From the NCBI GenBank assembly GCA_043783625.1, contig JAYVZE010000083.1:1-48242 (forward strand): a stretch of 48,242 nucleotides of DNA. Reading direction: 5' to 3'. Position numbers and translations under genes: made by a program. The notes below the pieces were generated by a model that was not told the origin of the DNA, made no database searches, and saw only the letters and a list, made by a program, of their open reading frames with translations. Each line of letters opens with the position of its first letter. Within the stretch, counting starts at the first letter, position 1. The DNA is from JAFDVL01 sp043783625. Its GTDB lineage: Bacteria; Acidobacteriota; Blastocatellia; RBC074. This document shows positions 7,470 through 14,890 of the stretch, piece after piece.

Positions 7470-8024
7470 ATGTCACGTGTAGGAAAAAAAATCATTAGCA
7501 TCCCGAAAGACGTGAAGATCAATATTAGTGATGCGTCTTTGGAAGTTCAAGGACCTAAAGGAAAGCTAACGTCACCAATTCCAGAGGGCATATCTTTCAA
7601 GATGGAAGATGGCACTCTGACAGCCGAGCGTCAGAATGATAACCATTCAGCGTTGCATGGCTTAGCCAGAGCTTTGGCACAAAATGCCATCACTGGCGTG
7701 ACAGCAGGTTTCAATCAGGACATGGACATCGTTGGCGTTGGTTATAAAGCTGAGTTGAAGGGGCAGTCAATCTTATTTTCACTTGGTTATTCTCATCCGA
7801 TAGAATTTTCGTTACCGGATGGAGTGAGTGCTAAGATTGAAAAAGTTGCAAAGCAGATAACTCAGTATCAAACAACGATCACCTTGACGGGAATTGATAA
7901 GCAGTTACTAGGGCAAACAGCCGCGAATATGCATAGTCTGCGTAAGCCGGATGCCTATAAGGGCAAAGGCGTCAGATATGCGGATCGTGTTTTGAAACTT
8001 AAACCTGGTAAGACTGGTAAATAG
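7470..8024 (+). CDS. rplF: 50S ribosomal protein L6
   Basis: L6 binds near the sarcin-ricin loop and the factor-binding site. The 184-residue protein has the two-repeat L6 fold, starting SRVGKKIISIPKDV. The C-terminal signature is slightly unusual (RKPDAYKGKGVRY, against the commoner RxPEPYKGKGIRY). The start is preceded by AAAAAGTT and lacks a strong Shine-Dalgarno. Confidence 0.96.
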   Translation: MSRVGKKIISIPKDVKINISDASLEVQGPKGKLTSPIPEGISFKMEDGTLTAERQNDNHSALHGLARALAQNAITGVTAGFNQDMDIVGVGYKAELKGQSILFSLGYSHPIEFSLPDGVSAKIEKVAKQITQYQTTITLTGIDKQLLGQTAANMHSLRKPDAYKGKGVRYADRVLKLKPGKTGK

Positions 8025-8088
8025 TAAAACTTTTGAAATATGAATTGCGATTTACTTCGCTGAACCATGTTTCGTACAAGAAATTTAT

Positions 8089-8448
8089 ATGGCAAAGAGA
8101 TCAAGACAAGATATTCGGCGAGCGGTTCATACCCGTATCCGCAAAAAAGTTCACGGTACTACCGCACGGCCTCGCTTGGCGGTTTTTCGAAGCATTAGTC
8201 ATATCGTGGTACAAATTATTGATGATGATAATGGGCACACGTTATGTGCTGCTTCTTCTCACGAAAAGGGAGCTGGTGCGAACCACGGCGGAAATATTGC
8301 GGCGGCTGTTACTATTGGTAAATTGATTGCCGAGCGAGCAAAAGAAAAAGGTATTAATCAAGTTGTATTTGATCGCGGTGGTTATATTTATCACGGTCGA
8401 ATCAAATCATTGGCGGATGCCGCGCGTGAAGCAGGTTTGGAATTTTAG
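8089..8448 (+). CDS. rplR: 50S ribosomal protein L18
   Basis: L18 carries 5S rRNA into the central protuberance. The 119-residue product has a basic N-terminus (RSRQDIRRAVHTRIRKK), the RPRLAVFRSISHIVVQIIDD motif and the VFDRGGYIYHGRIKSLADAAREAGLEF C-terminus. A different-frame open stretch overlapping it at 8033-8326 is judged a shadow. Confidence 0.95.
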   Translation: MAKRSRQDIRRAVHTRIRKKVHGTTARPRLAVFRSISHIVVQIIDDDNGHTLCAASSHEKGAGANHGGNIAAAVTIGKLIAERAKEKGINQVVFDRGGYIYHGRIKSLADAAREAGLEF

Positions 8449-8501
8449 TAGTTAATGTAGGTTGAGTAAGTCTCATCTTACATTTTTCGGAGACTTCTGT
8501 T

Positions 8502-8996
8502 ATGGAAATAATCTCAGCAGATGGGCTGGATTTAAAAGAACAAGTGATTTCGATCAACCGCGTGACCAAAGTGGTCAAGGGCGGTAAGAATATGTCATTT
8601 GCGGCCTTAGTTGTGGTCGGCGATCAAAACGGAATCGTTGGATTTGGGACTGGTAAGGCTAAGGAAGTCCCGAATGCAATTCGTAAAGGGATTGAAGCTG
8701 CCAAGCGAAATTTACATCGTGTTCCGCTCAAGGGCGCAACCTTACCGCATCCAATCGTTGGAAACTTTGGGGCTGGCAAGGTCATGCTGAAACCTGCGGC
8801 AGAAGGAACCGGGGTTATTGCCGGTGGTGCAGTTCGCGCCGTGATGAATGCGGTAGGTGTTCGTGATGTGCTGACGAAGTGCCTGGGGTCGAATAATGCG
8901 CACAATGTTATTCGTGCTACCTTTGAAGGTCTGGTTAATCTGCGCAGTCCTGAACAGGTTGCACGGTTGCGTGGTCGCAGTGTAGAGGAGTTATAA
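8502..8996 (+). CDS. rpsE: 30S ribosomal protein S5
   Basis: S5 guards the mRNA entry channel and decoding fidelity. The 164-residue product contains the double-stranded-RNA-binding-like motif (SFAALVVVGDQNGIVGFGTGKAKEV) and the GGAVRAVMNAVGVRDVLTKCLGSNN loop. Upstream, AAGTCTC at 8468-8474 can pair with GAGACTT at 8490-8496, partly covering the CGGAG ribosome binding region. Only two bases separate its stop from rpmD. Confidence 0.96.
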   Translation: MEIISADGLDLKEQVISINRVTKVVKGGKNMSFAALVVVGDQNGIVGFGTGKAKEVPNAIRKGIEAAKRNLHRVPLKGATLPHPIVGNFGAGKVMLKPAAEGTGVIAGGAVRAVMNAVGVRDVLTKCLGSNNAHNVIRATFEGLVNLRSPEQVARLRGRSVEEL

Positions 8997-8998
8997 AG

Positions 8999-9184
8999 AT
9001 GGCAGACGCAGCAAAAATTAAAATTCAATATTTCCGCAGCAAAATTTGTACGCCTCAGAAGCACAAAGTCATTGTGAGCAGTCTGGGGTTCACGAAGTTG
9101 AATCAAATTGTTGAGCGCCCTGATACGAAAGATATTCGAGGGATGGTCGCCAAAATTCCGCATTTACTGCGTATTATTGAATAA
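8999..9184 (+). CDS. rpmD: 50S ribosomal protein L30
   Basis: L30 is a small large-subunit protein. The 61-residue protein has the expected beta-alpha-beta layout (IKIQYFRSKICTPQKH, then LGFTKLNQIVERPDT) and the MVAKIPHLLRI tail. The GAGGAG at the end of rpsE serves as its binding site. A 6-base-stem hairpin (AAGTGC 9203-9208 with GCACTT 9215-9220) lies in the 72-base gap to rplO. Confidence 0.94.
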   Translation: MADAAKIKIQYFRSKICTPQKHKVIVSSLGFTKLNQIVERPDTKDIRGMVAKIPHLLRIIE

Positions 9185-9256
9185 TTGTTATGATCTTGAG
9201 GTAAGTGCTTTTCAGCACTTTGTCACGCCACAAGTGTTAATTCTGAGATTTTAGTT

Positions 9257-9724
9257 ATGGCACTCAGCTTAAATAATATCAAAGCTCCCGAAGGCGCAAC
9301 TCATAAGAAGAAGCGCGTCGGTCGAGGTCCGGGTTCTGGTTTAGGTAAAACTTCAGGGCGCGGAAACAAGGGACAGAAGTCACGTTCTGGTTATAGCCGC
9401 AAACGAGGTTTTGAAGGCGGTCAAATGCCCTTGCATCGTCGCTTACCGAAGCGTGGTTTTACTAATATCTTTAAGAAAGAATGGGCTGAAGTGAACATTC
9501 TTGATTTAGATCGCTTCGATGGTGAGGTGACTCCAAAATCATTGGTTGGAGCTGGTTTGATCCGCAAGTCCAAACAAAGCGCAGTGGTCGTGATGGGACA
9601 AGGCGAAGTTACCAAAGCCTTAACTGTTAGAGCGCATCGTTTCACAGCTGGCGCAAAACAAAAGATCGAAGCCGCAGGTGGTAAAGCAGAGGTCATTGAG
9701 CAGCATCAGGCAAGTGCCAGTTAA
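9257..9724 (+). CDS. rplO: 50S ribosomal protein L15
   Basis: L15 is a late assembly protein with an extended N-terminal tail buried in 23S rRNA. The glycine/arginine-rich stretch (VGRGPGSGLGKTSGRG) and FEGGQMPLHRRLPKRGF identify it. At 155 residues it is slightly longer than the common 145-150. Directly before the ATG is GTT. Confidence 0.96.
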   Translation: MALSLNNIKAPEGATHKKKRVGRGPGSGLGKTSGRGNKGQKSRSGYSRKRGFEGGQMPLHRRLPKRGFTNIFKKEWAEVNILDLDRFDGEVTPKSLVGAGLIRKSKQSAVVVMGQGEVTKALTVRAHRFTAGAKQKIEAAGGKAEVIEQHQASAS

Positions 9725-9786
9725 GTTTTTGGGAGTGAATTTTTTGACTCCCGAACTAGATGCCCTGGAAAGTGGTCAAGAGCGTT

Positions 9787-11199
9787 ATGGTTGAATCATT
9801 CATCAATGCGATTAAGAATCTCTGGCAAGTGCCGGAATTGCGCAGACGTGTCATCTTTACGTTGCTGATGTTGGTTGTGTATCGTGCGGGAATCCATATT
9901 CCTGTACCTGGCATAGATCAGGAAGCACTCAAGGCTTTGTGGGGGCAGACCGCTGGATCGTTATTTGGTGTGCTTGATCTTTTTTCAGGTGGTAACTTAC
10001 GCCGAATATCTATCTTTGCGTTGGGCATTATGCCCTACATCACCTCATCAATTATTTTTCAATTGATGACTTCGGTTTATCCTGCCTTGAAAAAAATTCA
10101 GGAAGAAGGCGAATTAGGGCGTCGCAAAATTACGCAGTATACGCGCTATTTAACGGTTGGACTTTGTCTGGTACAAGGAACTAGTATTGCGTTATGGCTC
10201 AGTCGTCAGGATGGACTGGTCAATACCAGTAACAAATGGTCATTTGTAGCGTTAGCTGTTCTAACTTTGACTGCCGGGACGCTTTTCGTCATGTGGATTG
10301 GTGAACAGATCACTGAACGCGGGATTGGCAACGGCATCAGCTTACTGATTTTTGCGGGAATTATTGTTAATCTGCCGAATGCGATTGTCCAGCTTTACGA
10401 GAAAATTAAAGACCCCAGTTCGGCGCTATTCGTAATAATCCTATTAATTGTGATGGTTTTGGTGACGGCGGGTGTTGTTTTTGTGGAGCGAGGATTACGA
10501 AAAGTCCCAACTAATCATGCAAGAAGAATGGTTGGCAGAGAATCCGTAGCTGGTGGCGGGGCGTCCTATATTCCATTAAAAGTGAATATTGCCGGTGTAA
10601 TTCCTGTAATTTTTGCTTCGTCACTGTTAGCAATCCCACAGACTATTGCGACGATGAGCAGTTGGGAGCCACTCAAGAGAGTTCAAAACTGGTTTGGCGG
10701 TGGGCATCCCGTTTATGAATTGCTCTTCGTTTCGGGAATTATTTTCTTCTGCTTTTTTTATGTCTCCATCGTCTTTAACTCAGATGAAGTGGCAGAGAAT
10801 TTAAGGAAACAGGGAGCCTTTATTCCAGGAATTCGACCAGGTAAGAAAACGAGCGATTATTTAAATGCGATTTTGACAAGACTGACAACAGTTGGAGCTA
10901 TTTATCTGGTTATTGTTTGCTTGATTCCACAAATCATGATTAGCGGATTTAAGATTCAAGCGCTTCCCTGGATCGGTGAATGGTTGTATACCACGATTAG
11001 TGCGATTCCAGGTCTGGGCTGGATACTTACCGGTCTTGGCGTATCTTTTTACTTTGGCGGTACGAGCTTGCTGATCGCCGTTGGTGTCGCCATGGACACA
11101 ATTTCGCAAGTAGAATCACAATTAGTGATGCGTCATTACGATGGCTTTTTAGGACCGCAAGGCACTCGAATGAAGGGTAGAACAGTAAATAATAAATAA
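9787..11199 (+). CDS. secY: Protein translocase subunit SecY
   Basis: SecY is the ten-helix channel for export and membrane insertion of proteins. The 470-residue product has the N-terminal cytoplasmic start VESFINAIKNLWQVPELRRR, about ten hydrophobic segments, a periplasmic plug region (SLFGVLDLFSGGNLRRISIFALGI) and the FRKQGAFIPGIRPG-like cytoplasmic loop. The ATG at 9787 fits the family and the local GTT-ATG context. An in-frame ATG at 9760 would add nine residues unlike SecY. The 62-base gap from rplO holds a weak hairpin (GGGAGT 9731-9736 with ACTCCC 9747-9752). Confidence 0.96.
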   Translation: MVESFINAIKNLWQVPELRRRVIFTLLMLVVYRAGIHIPVPGIDQEALKALWGQTAGSLFGVLDLFSGGNLRRISIFALGIMPYITSSIIFQLMTSVYPALKKIQEEGELGRRKITQYTRYLTVGLCLVQGTSIALWLSRQDGLVNTSNKWSFVALAVLTLTAGTLFVMWIGEQITERGIGNGISLLIFAGIIVNLPNAIVQLYEKIKDPSSALFVIILLIVMVLVTAGVVFVERGLRKVPTNHARRMVGRESVAGGGASYIPLKVNIAGVIPVIFASSLLAIPQTIATMSSWEPLKRVQNWFGGGHPVYELLFVSGIIFFCFFYVSIVFNSDEVAENLRKQGAFIPGIRPGKKTSDYLNAILTRLTTVGAIYLVIVCLIPQIMISGFKIQALPWIGEWLYTTISAIPGLGWILTGLGVSFYFGGTSLLIAVGVAMDTISQVESQLVMRHYDGFLGPQGTRMKGRTVNNK

Positions 11200-11251
11200 G
11201 CACTGCTGTCACGAATGCTCCTCGTGGATGGCTCTTGAAAGTGGAGTCTTG

Positions 11252-11899
11252 ATGCCCAAGATTGTAGTAACAATAGGACAGCCAGGAGCAGGAAAAGGGA
11301 CTCAATCCCGTCTTCTTTCAGAGCATTTTCAGATTCCTCAAATATCAACTGGTGATATTTTACGAGAAATGGCGACACTGGAAACGAAGCTCGGCTTGCA
11401 CATTAAAGAATTATTGAAAGCCGGGCAGTTAGTAGACGATGAAATTCTCGCCAGTGTAGTGCAGAGCCGGACAATGCAGCAGGATTGCATAAGTGGCTAT
11501 ATTCTGGATGGTTATCCGCGAACCCCTTCTCAAATGAGAACACTTGAGAAGTTAGCAAAAGGGCAGGATAATGAAGTTCGGATGGTGAATATTGTAGTAC
11601 CACGTGAGTCTTTGTTGAAAAGGTTAACCGGGCGAAGAACCTGTTCAAGCTGTGGTGAGATTTATAATATTTATCTGCGCCCGACGAAGCAAAAAGGCGT
11701 ATGCGATAGTTGCCAGAGTAGTTTGATACAAAGGGCTGATGACGAAGAAGAGACGGTGGCAAAACGATTGGATGCTTACGAGAAAATGACCGCGCCTTTA
11801 ATTGAATATTATCAGGAGCATGGAAGGCTGATTACGGTGGATGGAGAAAGAGCAGTTGATCAGGTATTCTGTGATATTCGATCAGCAATTGAAAGTTGA
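11252..11899 (+). CDS. adk: Adenylate kinase, zinc-lid form
   Basis: Adenylate kinase interconverts ATP+AMP and 2 ADP in the cytoplasm. The P-loop GQPGAGKGT is at residues 9-17, and the AMP-binding STGDILR and DGYPRT motifs are present. The lid carries four cysteines (C131, C134, C151, C154), the zinc-binding pattern of many bacterial enzymes. A GTGGAG site precedes the ATG at 11252, favoured over an upstream in-frame ATG at 11228. The length is 215 residues. Its position after secY is the common spc-operon order. Confidence 0.95.
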   Translation: MPKIVVTIGQPGAGKGTQSRLLSEHFQIPQISTGDILREMATLETKLGLHIKELLKAGQLVDDEILASVVQSRTMQQDCISGYILDGYPRTPSQMRTLEKLAKGQDNEVRMVNIVVPRESLLKRLTGRRTCSSCGEIYNIYLRPTKQKGVCDSCQSSLIQRADDEEETVAKRLDAYEKMTAPLIEYYQEHGRLITVDGERAVDQVFCDIRSAIES

Positions 11900-11931
11900 A
11901 GAATAACCAGGTAGGGGAAATTATTCCACGC

Positions 11932-12699
11932 ATGATCATTCGTAAATCCCGCAGCGAAATTGAAAGAATGAAAGCCGCCGGGCAAATTGTTGCTCAGACC
12001 TTAAGTAAACTGCGGAAGATGGTGGAGCCAGGGATTACGACCAAAGAGTTAGATGCTGCCGCTGAAAGTCATATTCGTAAGTCAGGTGCTTATCCTACCT
12101 TTAAAGGGTATAGAGGGTTTCCCGCTTCGATTTGTGCATCAGTTAATGACGAAGTCGTACACGGAATTCCTTCAGGGCGTAAATTAAAAGAAGGCGATAT
12201 TATCAAGATAGATTGCGGAGCGACCTTAAATGGTTATGTTGGTGACGCCGCAATAAGTGTCGGAGTGGGTAAGGTTGCTGAGTCGGTCGAAGCCTTGATG
12301 CAGACCACGCAAGAATCGCTCTTTAAAGCTATGGAGCAAATGGTTGAAGGGAATCGGTTGCATGATGTTTCCTTCGCAGTCCAGTCCCACTGTGAAGCGC
12401 GTGGCTATTCAATTGTGCGCGAATACTGCGGTCATGGAATAGGGCAGAAAATGCACGAAGACCCGCAGGTTCCCAATTACGGTGATCCGGGAACAGGCAA
12501 GCGGCTTCAGGTTGGATGGGTTCTGGCGGTTGAGCCGATGGTGAATCTGGGTGTTGAGCATGTCAAGACACTCAATGATAAATGGACAGTAGTTACAATG
12601 GACGGTAAGCCTTCCTCGCATTTTGAACATACGATTGCGATCACTGAAGATGGTCCGGTTGTCTTGACAGCATTAGAAGATGGAACCGTGAGGTTGTAG
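11932..12699 (+). CDS. map: Methionine aminopeptidase, type I
   Basis: MetAP removes the initiator Met from nascent proteins. The 255-residue protein has the full set of metal ligands of the pita-bread fold: Asp in KIDCGA, Asp in GDAA, His in GHGIGQKMHEDP, Glu in AVEPM and Glu in SHFEHT. An in-frame TTG at 11896 would overlap the adk stop, but MIIRKSRSEIERMKAAG is the conserved family start, so the ATG at 11932 is used. Confidence 0.94.
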   Translation: MIIRKSRSEIERMKAAGQIVAQTLSKLRKMVEPGITTKELDAAAESHIRKSGAYPTFKGYRGFPASICASVNDEVVHGIPSGRKLKEGDIIKIDCGATLNGYVGDAAISVGVGKVAESVEALMQTTQESLFKAMEQMVEGNRLHDVSFAVQSHCEARGYSIVREYCGHGIGQKMHEDPQVPNYGDPGTGKRLQVGWVLAVEPMVNLGVEHVKTLNDKWTVVTMDGKPSSHFEHTIAITEDGPVVLTALEDGTVRL

Positions 12700-12755
12700 G
12701 AATTTTTGTCAGGTTGTAACAATGACCTTGCAAAAATTCTTCCCACGCATATAAT
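12700..12755 (+). promoter_or_regulatory. Hairpin plus predicted promoter ahead of infA
   Basis: GAATTTTTG at 12700-12708 pairs with 12731-12739, and the stem continues inward through AGGT/ACCT. This is a long hairpin starting one base after the map stop. Overlapping its right arm is TTGCAA (12728-12733), then 16 bases, then TATAAT (12750-12755), a good vegetative promoter match. Together they suggest partial termination and an internal promoter, so the infA-to-rplQ segment may be transcribed separately. Confidence 0.55.
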
Positions 12756-12821
12756 TTCAAGTTTGCGTTTTTCGTCTGTAGTAGAGCGAAGCGAATGAAG
12801 AGATCAAGTACCGATTAAGCT

Positions 12822-13040
12822 ATGTCAAAAGAAGATGCAATTGAGGTTCAGGCTACAGTATTAGAGACTTTGCCAAACGCAATGTTCAAGGTTGAACTTG
12901 AGAATAAGCATCAGGTACTTGCGCATATTTCCGGTCGGATGAGAAAAAATTTCATCAAAATACTACCTGGAGATAAAGTATTGGTTGAGCTTTCACCGTA
13001 CGATTTGACACGGGGTAGAATTGTTTACCGCTTTAAATAA
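12822..13040 (+). CDS. infA: Translation initiation factor IF-1
   Basis: IF-1 blocks the A site during initiation. The 72-residue OB-fold protein starts SKEDAIEVQATVLETLPNAM and has the HISGRMRKNFIKILPGDKV and YDLTRGRIVYRFK motifs. It sits in the usual place between map and rpmJ. No clear Shine-Dalgarno is visible before the ATG. Confidence 0.97.
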   Translation: MSKEDAIEVQATVLETLPNAMFKVELENKHQVLAHISGRMRKNFIKILPGDKVLVELSPYDLTRGRIVYRFK

Positions 13041-13054
13041 AGAAGACAAGGATT

Positions 13055-13168
13055 ATGAAAGTAAGAGCATCAGTTAAAAAAATATGCGATAAGTGCAAGG
13101 TCATTCATCGTCATGGCGTTGTTCGCGTTATTTGCGAAATTCCAAAACATAAACAACGTCAAGGATAA
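13055..13168 (+). CDS. rpmJ: 50S ribosomal protein L36
   Basis: This small gene encodes 37 residues beginning MKVRASVKKICDKCK and ending KHKQRQG. It has the zinc-ligand set C11, C14, C27 and H32 of the zinc-binding L36 form. It lies 14 bases after infA and 15 before rpsM, the universal position for rpmJ. AAGG precedes the ATG at 13055. Confidence 0.95.
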   Translation: MKVRASVKKICDKCKVIHRHGVVRVICEIPKHKQRQG

Positions 13169-13183
13169 GCAGGAGATTTTTTC

Positions 13184-13567
13184 ATGGCTCGTGTAGCAGG
13201 CGTAGATTTGCCACCCCAGAAGCGCGCAGCAATTGGACTCACCTATATTTATGGGATTGGTCGTCCGCGTGCGCTCAGTATCTTAACTGAAGCTCAGGTC
13301 AGCGTTGATAAGAAAATCCGCGACTTGAGCGAAGATGAATTAACCAAGATTCGTTCCATTATTGATCAGGGAAGTGCGGTCGAAGGTGACCTTCGAAAGC
13401 AAGTCCAAATGGATATTAAGCGCCTGATGGATATTGGATGTTACCGAGGCATTCGTCACCGCAGAGGCTTACCGGTGCGTGGACAACGTACGAGTACCAA
13501 CGCGCGAACCCGCAAAGGCCCACGCCGCATGACTGTGGCGAAGAAGAAAGCACCTGGTAAGAAGTAA
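13184..13567 (+). CDS. rpsM: 30S ribosomal protein S13
   Basis: S13 sits in the 30S head and bridges to the large subunit. The 127-residue protein has the ARVAGVDLPPQKR start, a helix-two-turn-helix (GIGRPRALSILTEA) and the basic RGIRHRRGLPVRGQRT segment that reaches toward the P site. AGGAG precedes the start. Gap to rpsK is occupied by a heptad element. Confidence 0.97.
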   Translation: MARVAGVDLPPQKRAAIGLTYIYGIGRPRALSILTEAQVSVDKKIRDLSEDELTKIRSIIDQGSAVEGDLRKQVQMDIKRLMDIGCYRGIRHRRGLPVRGQRTSTNARTRKGPRRMTVAKKKAPGKK

Positions 13568-13575
13568 TTAAATAG

Positions 13576-13650
13576 ATCATAGGTGACGGATGTCAGATTC
13601 CAGGATTGGAACACTGACATCCGGTATCTAACATCTGATATCTGAAATTT
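13576..13650. repeat. Heptad-periodic inverted element between rpsM and rpsK
   Basis: Ten-base perfect arms, CGGATGTCAG at 13587-13596 and its complement at 13614-13623, enclose a second stem (TTCCA 13598-13602 with TGGAA 13607-13611). The right side continues in 7-base steps: ATCTAAC at 13626, ATCTGAT at 13633, ATCTGAA at 13640. It ends in ATTT directly before the rpsK ATG at 13651, as at rpsJ and rpsS, with no Shine-Dalgarno. Confidence 0.85.
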
Positions 13651-14052
13651 ATGGCTAAGCAGCAAACGACTAAGAAGAAAGTTTTTAAGAAAAAAGAGAA
13701 GAAGAACATTCCAAATGGAATCGTTCATATTCAGGCAACTTTCAATAACACCCTCATCAGCATTACCGATTTACAAGGGAATCTGGTTTCCCAGTCGTCA
13801 TCGGGAGCGATGGGGTTTCGTGGTTCACGTAAGGGAACCCCGTTTGCCGCGCAGCAGGCTGCAAGTAAGGCCGCAAATATCGCCAAAGATTCTGGCATGA
13901 GATCGGCTGAAATCAGGATCAAGGGACCTGGTTCAGGACGTGAATCCGCTGTCCGCGCGATTCAATCATCTGGAATTGAAGTTCGATTGATTACCGACGT
14001 GACTCCCATCCCGCATAATGGATGCCGTCCGCCCAAAAAGCGTCGAGTCTAA
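13651..14052 (+). CDS. rpsK: 30S ribosomal protein S11
   Basis: S11 forms the platform of the 30S subunit near the E site. The 133-residue product begins with a lysine-rich tail, then NGIVHIQATFNNTLISITD, the GFRGSRKGTPFAAQQAA loop, and the ITDVTPIPHNGCRPPKKRRV C-terminus, all diagnostic. Confidence 0.97.
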   Translation: MAKQQTTKKKVFKKKEKKNIPNGIVHIQATFNNTLISITDLQGNLVSQSSSGAMGFRGSRKGTPFAAQQAASKAANIAKDSGMRSAEIRIKGPGSGRESAVRAIQSSGIEVRLITDVTPIPHNGCRPPKKRRV

Positions 14053-14109
14053 TTCGGAAGTTTTTTTGATTCGATTGCAGATTCAATCGAATAAGCAACG
14101 GAGGATAAG

Positions 14110-14748
14110 TTGGCAAGAGATAGAGGTAAACAATGCCGAATGTGTCGGCGCGAAGGCATGAAGCTCTATTTGAAGGGCGAGAAATGCTATAAGCCGTCCT
14201 GTCCAATTGAGAAGCGTGGCACCCAGCCTCCAGGACAGCACGGGCAAACTGCGCGTCGCGCAAAGCTGGTCGGTTACGGCGAGCAATTGCGTGAGAAGCA
14301 GCGCGTCAAAAGAATTTATAACCTGCTCGAAGGGCAATTCCGAAATTATTTTGAAAAAGCCGCTCGCCAGAAAGGCGTTACCGGTGAAAATTTGCTCGGA
14401 TTACTTGAGCGTCGTTTAGATAACGTGATCTATCGCCTTGGATTCGCCATGTCGCGTCGTCAGTCGCGCCAGTTTGTGCGTCACGGGCATGTCAGCGTTA
14501 ATGGTCGAAAAGTCAACATTCCTTCTTTCCAGGTGAAAGTTGGAGATGAAATCGCTGTCCGAGATAAGAGCCTTCAAAATACTCATATTCAAGGTTCCTT
14601 CCAGACCTCCGGCGGACGTGGTCGTCCAGGTTGGATGGAAATCTCTAACGCTGATAAGCTGGTAGGCCGAATTACCGCTCTTCCGCGCCGCGAAGAAATT
14701 GATCAGAATATTAACGAACAACTTATCGTTGAGTTGTATAGTAAATAA
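14110..14748 (+). CDS. rpsD: 30S ribosomal protein S4, zinc type, TTG start
   Basis: S4 nucleates 30S assembly and in several bacteria represses alpha-operon or rpsD translation. The 212-residue protein starts at TTG 14110, four to five bases after GGAGGA. No ATG gives a family-like N-terminus. The zinc cysteines C9, C12, C26 and C31 are present, and an S4 RNA-binding domain (RRLDNVIYRLGFAMSRRQSRQ) follows from about residue 100. The next gene, rpoA, is separated by 142 bases of structured sequence. Confidence 0.95.
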   Translation: MARDRGKQCRMCRREGMKLYLKGEKCYKPSCPIEKRGTQPPGQHGQTARRAKLVGYGEQLREKQRVKRIYNLLEGQFRNYFEKAARQKGVTGENLLGLLERRLDNVIYRLGFAMSRRQSRQFVRHGHVSVNGRKVNIPSFQVKVGDEIAVRDKSLQNTHIQGSFQTSGGRGRPGWMEISNADKLVGRITALPRREEIDQNINEQLIVELYSK

Positions 14749-14756
14749 ATGTTAGT

Positions 14757-14861
14757 CAGTGATCGGTTGCTTCTTCAAAGCGGCTTGGAGCCGGGTCAAT
14801 CCAGCATTGATGTTACTCCGACCTCATACTCTGGAAAGAAGAAGCAACTGATAAATCACTG
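14757..14861 (+). promoter_or_regulatory. Structured RNA leader between rpsD and rpoA
   Basis: A long closing stem is formed by CAGTGAT (14757-14763) with 14855-14861. After an asymmetric interior loop it continues as GTTGCTTCTTC (14766-14776) paired perfectly with 14838-14848. Inside lie a CGGCT-TGG-AGCCG hairpin (14781-14793) and a TCAAT/ATTGA hairpin (14796-14810). Eighteen long-range base pairs in a gap of 142 bases suggest a real folded element, placed to act on rpoA translation or transcription. Function is inferred; no known riboswitch was recognised. Confidence 0.55.
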
Positions 14862-14890
14862 GCAGCTTATTAGGATTGGTAAAACGTACC

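Noticed and set aside
8033..8326. Open frame overlapping rplR
   Set aside because: Different frame from L18, which is certain. Its residues do not match any ribosomal protein.
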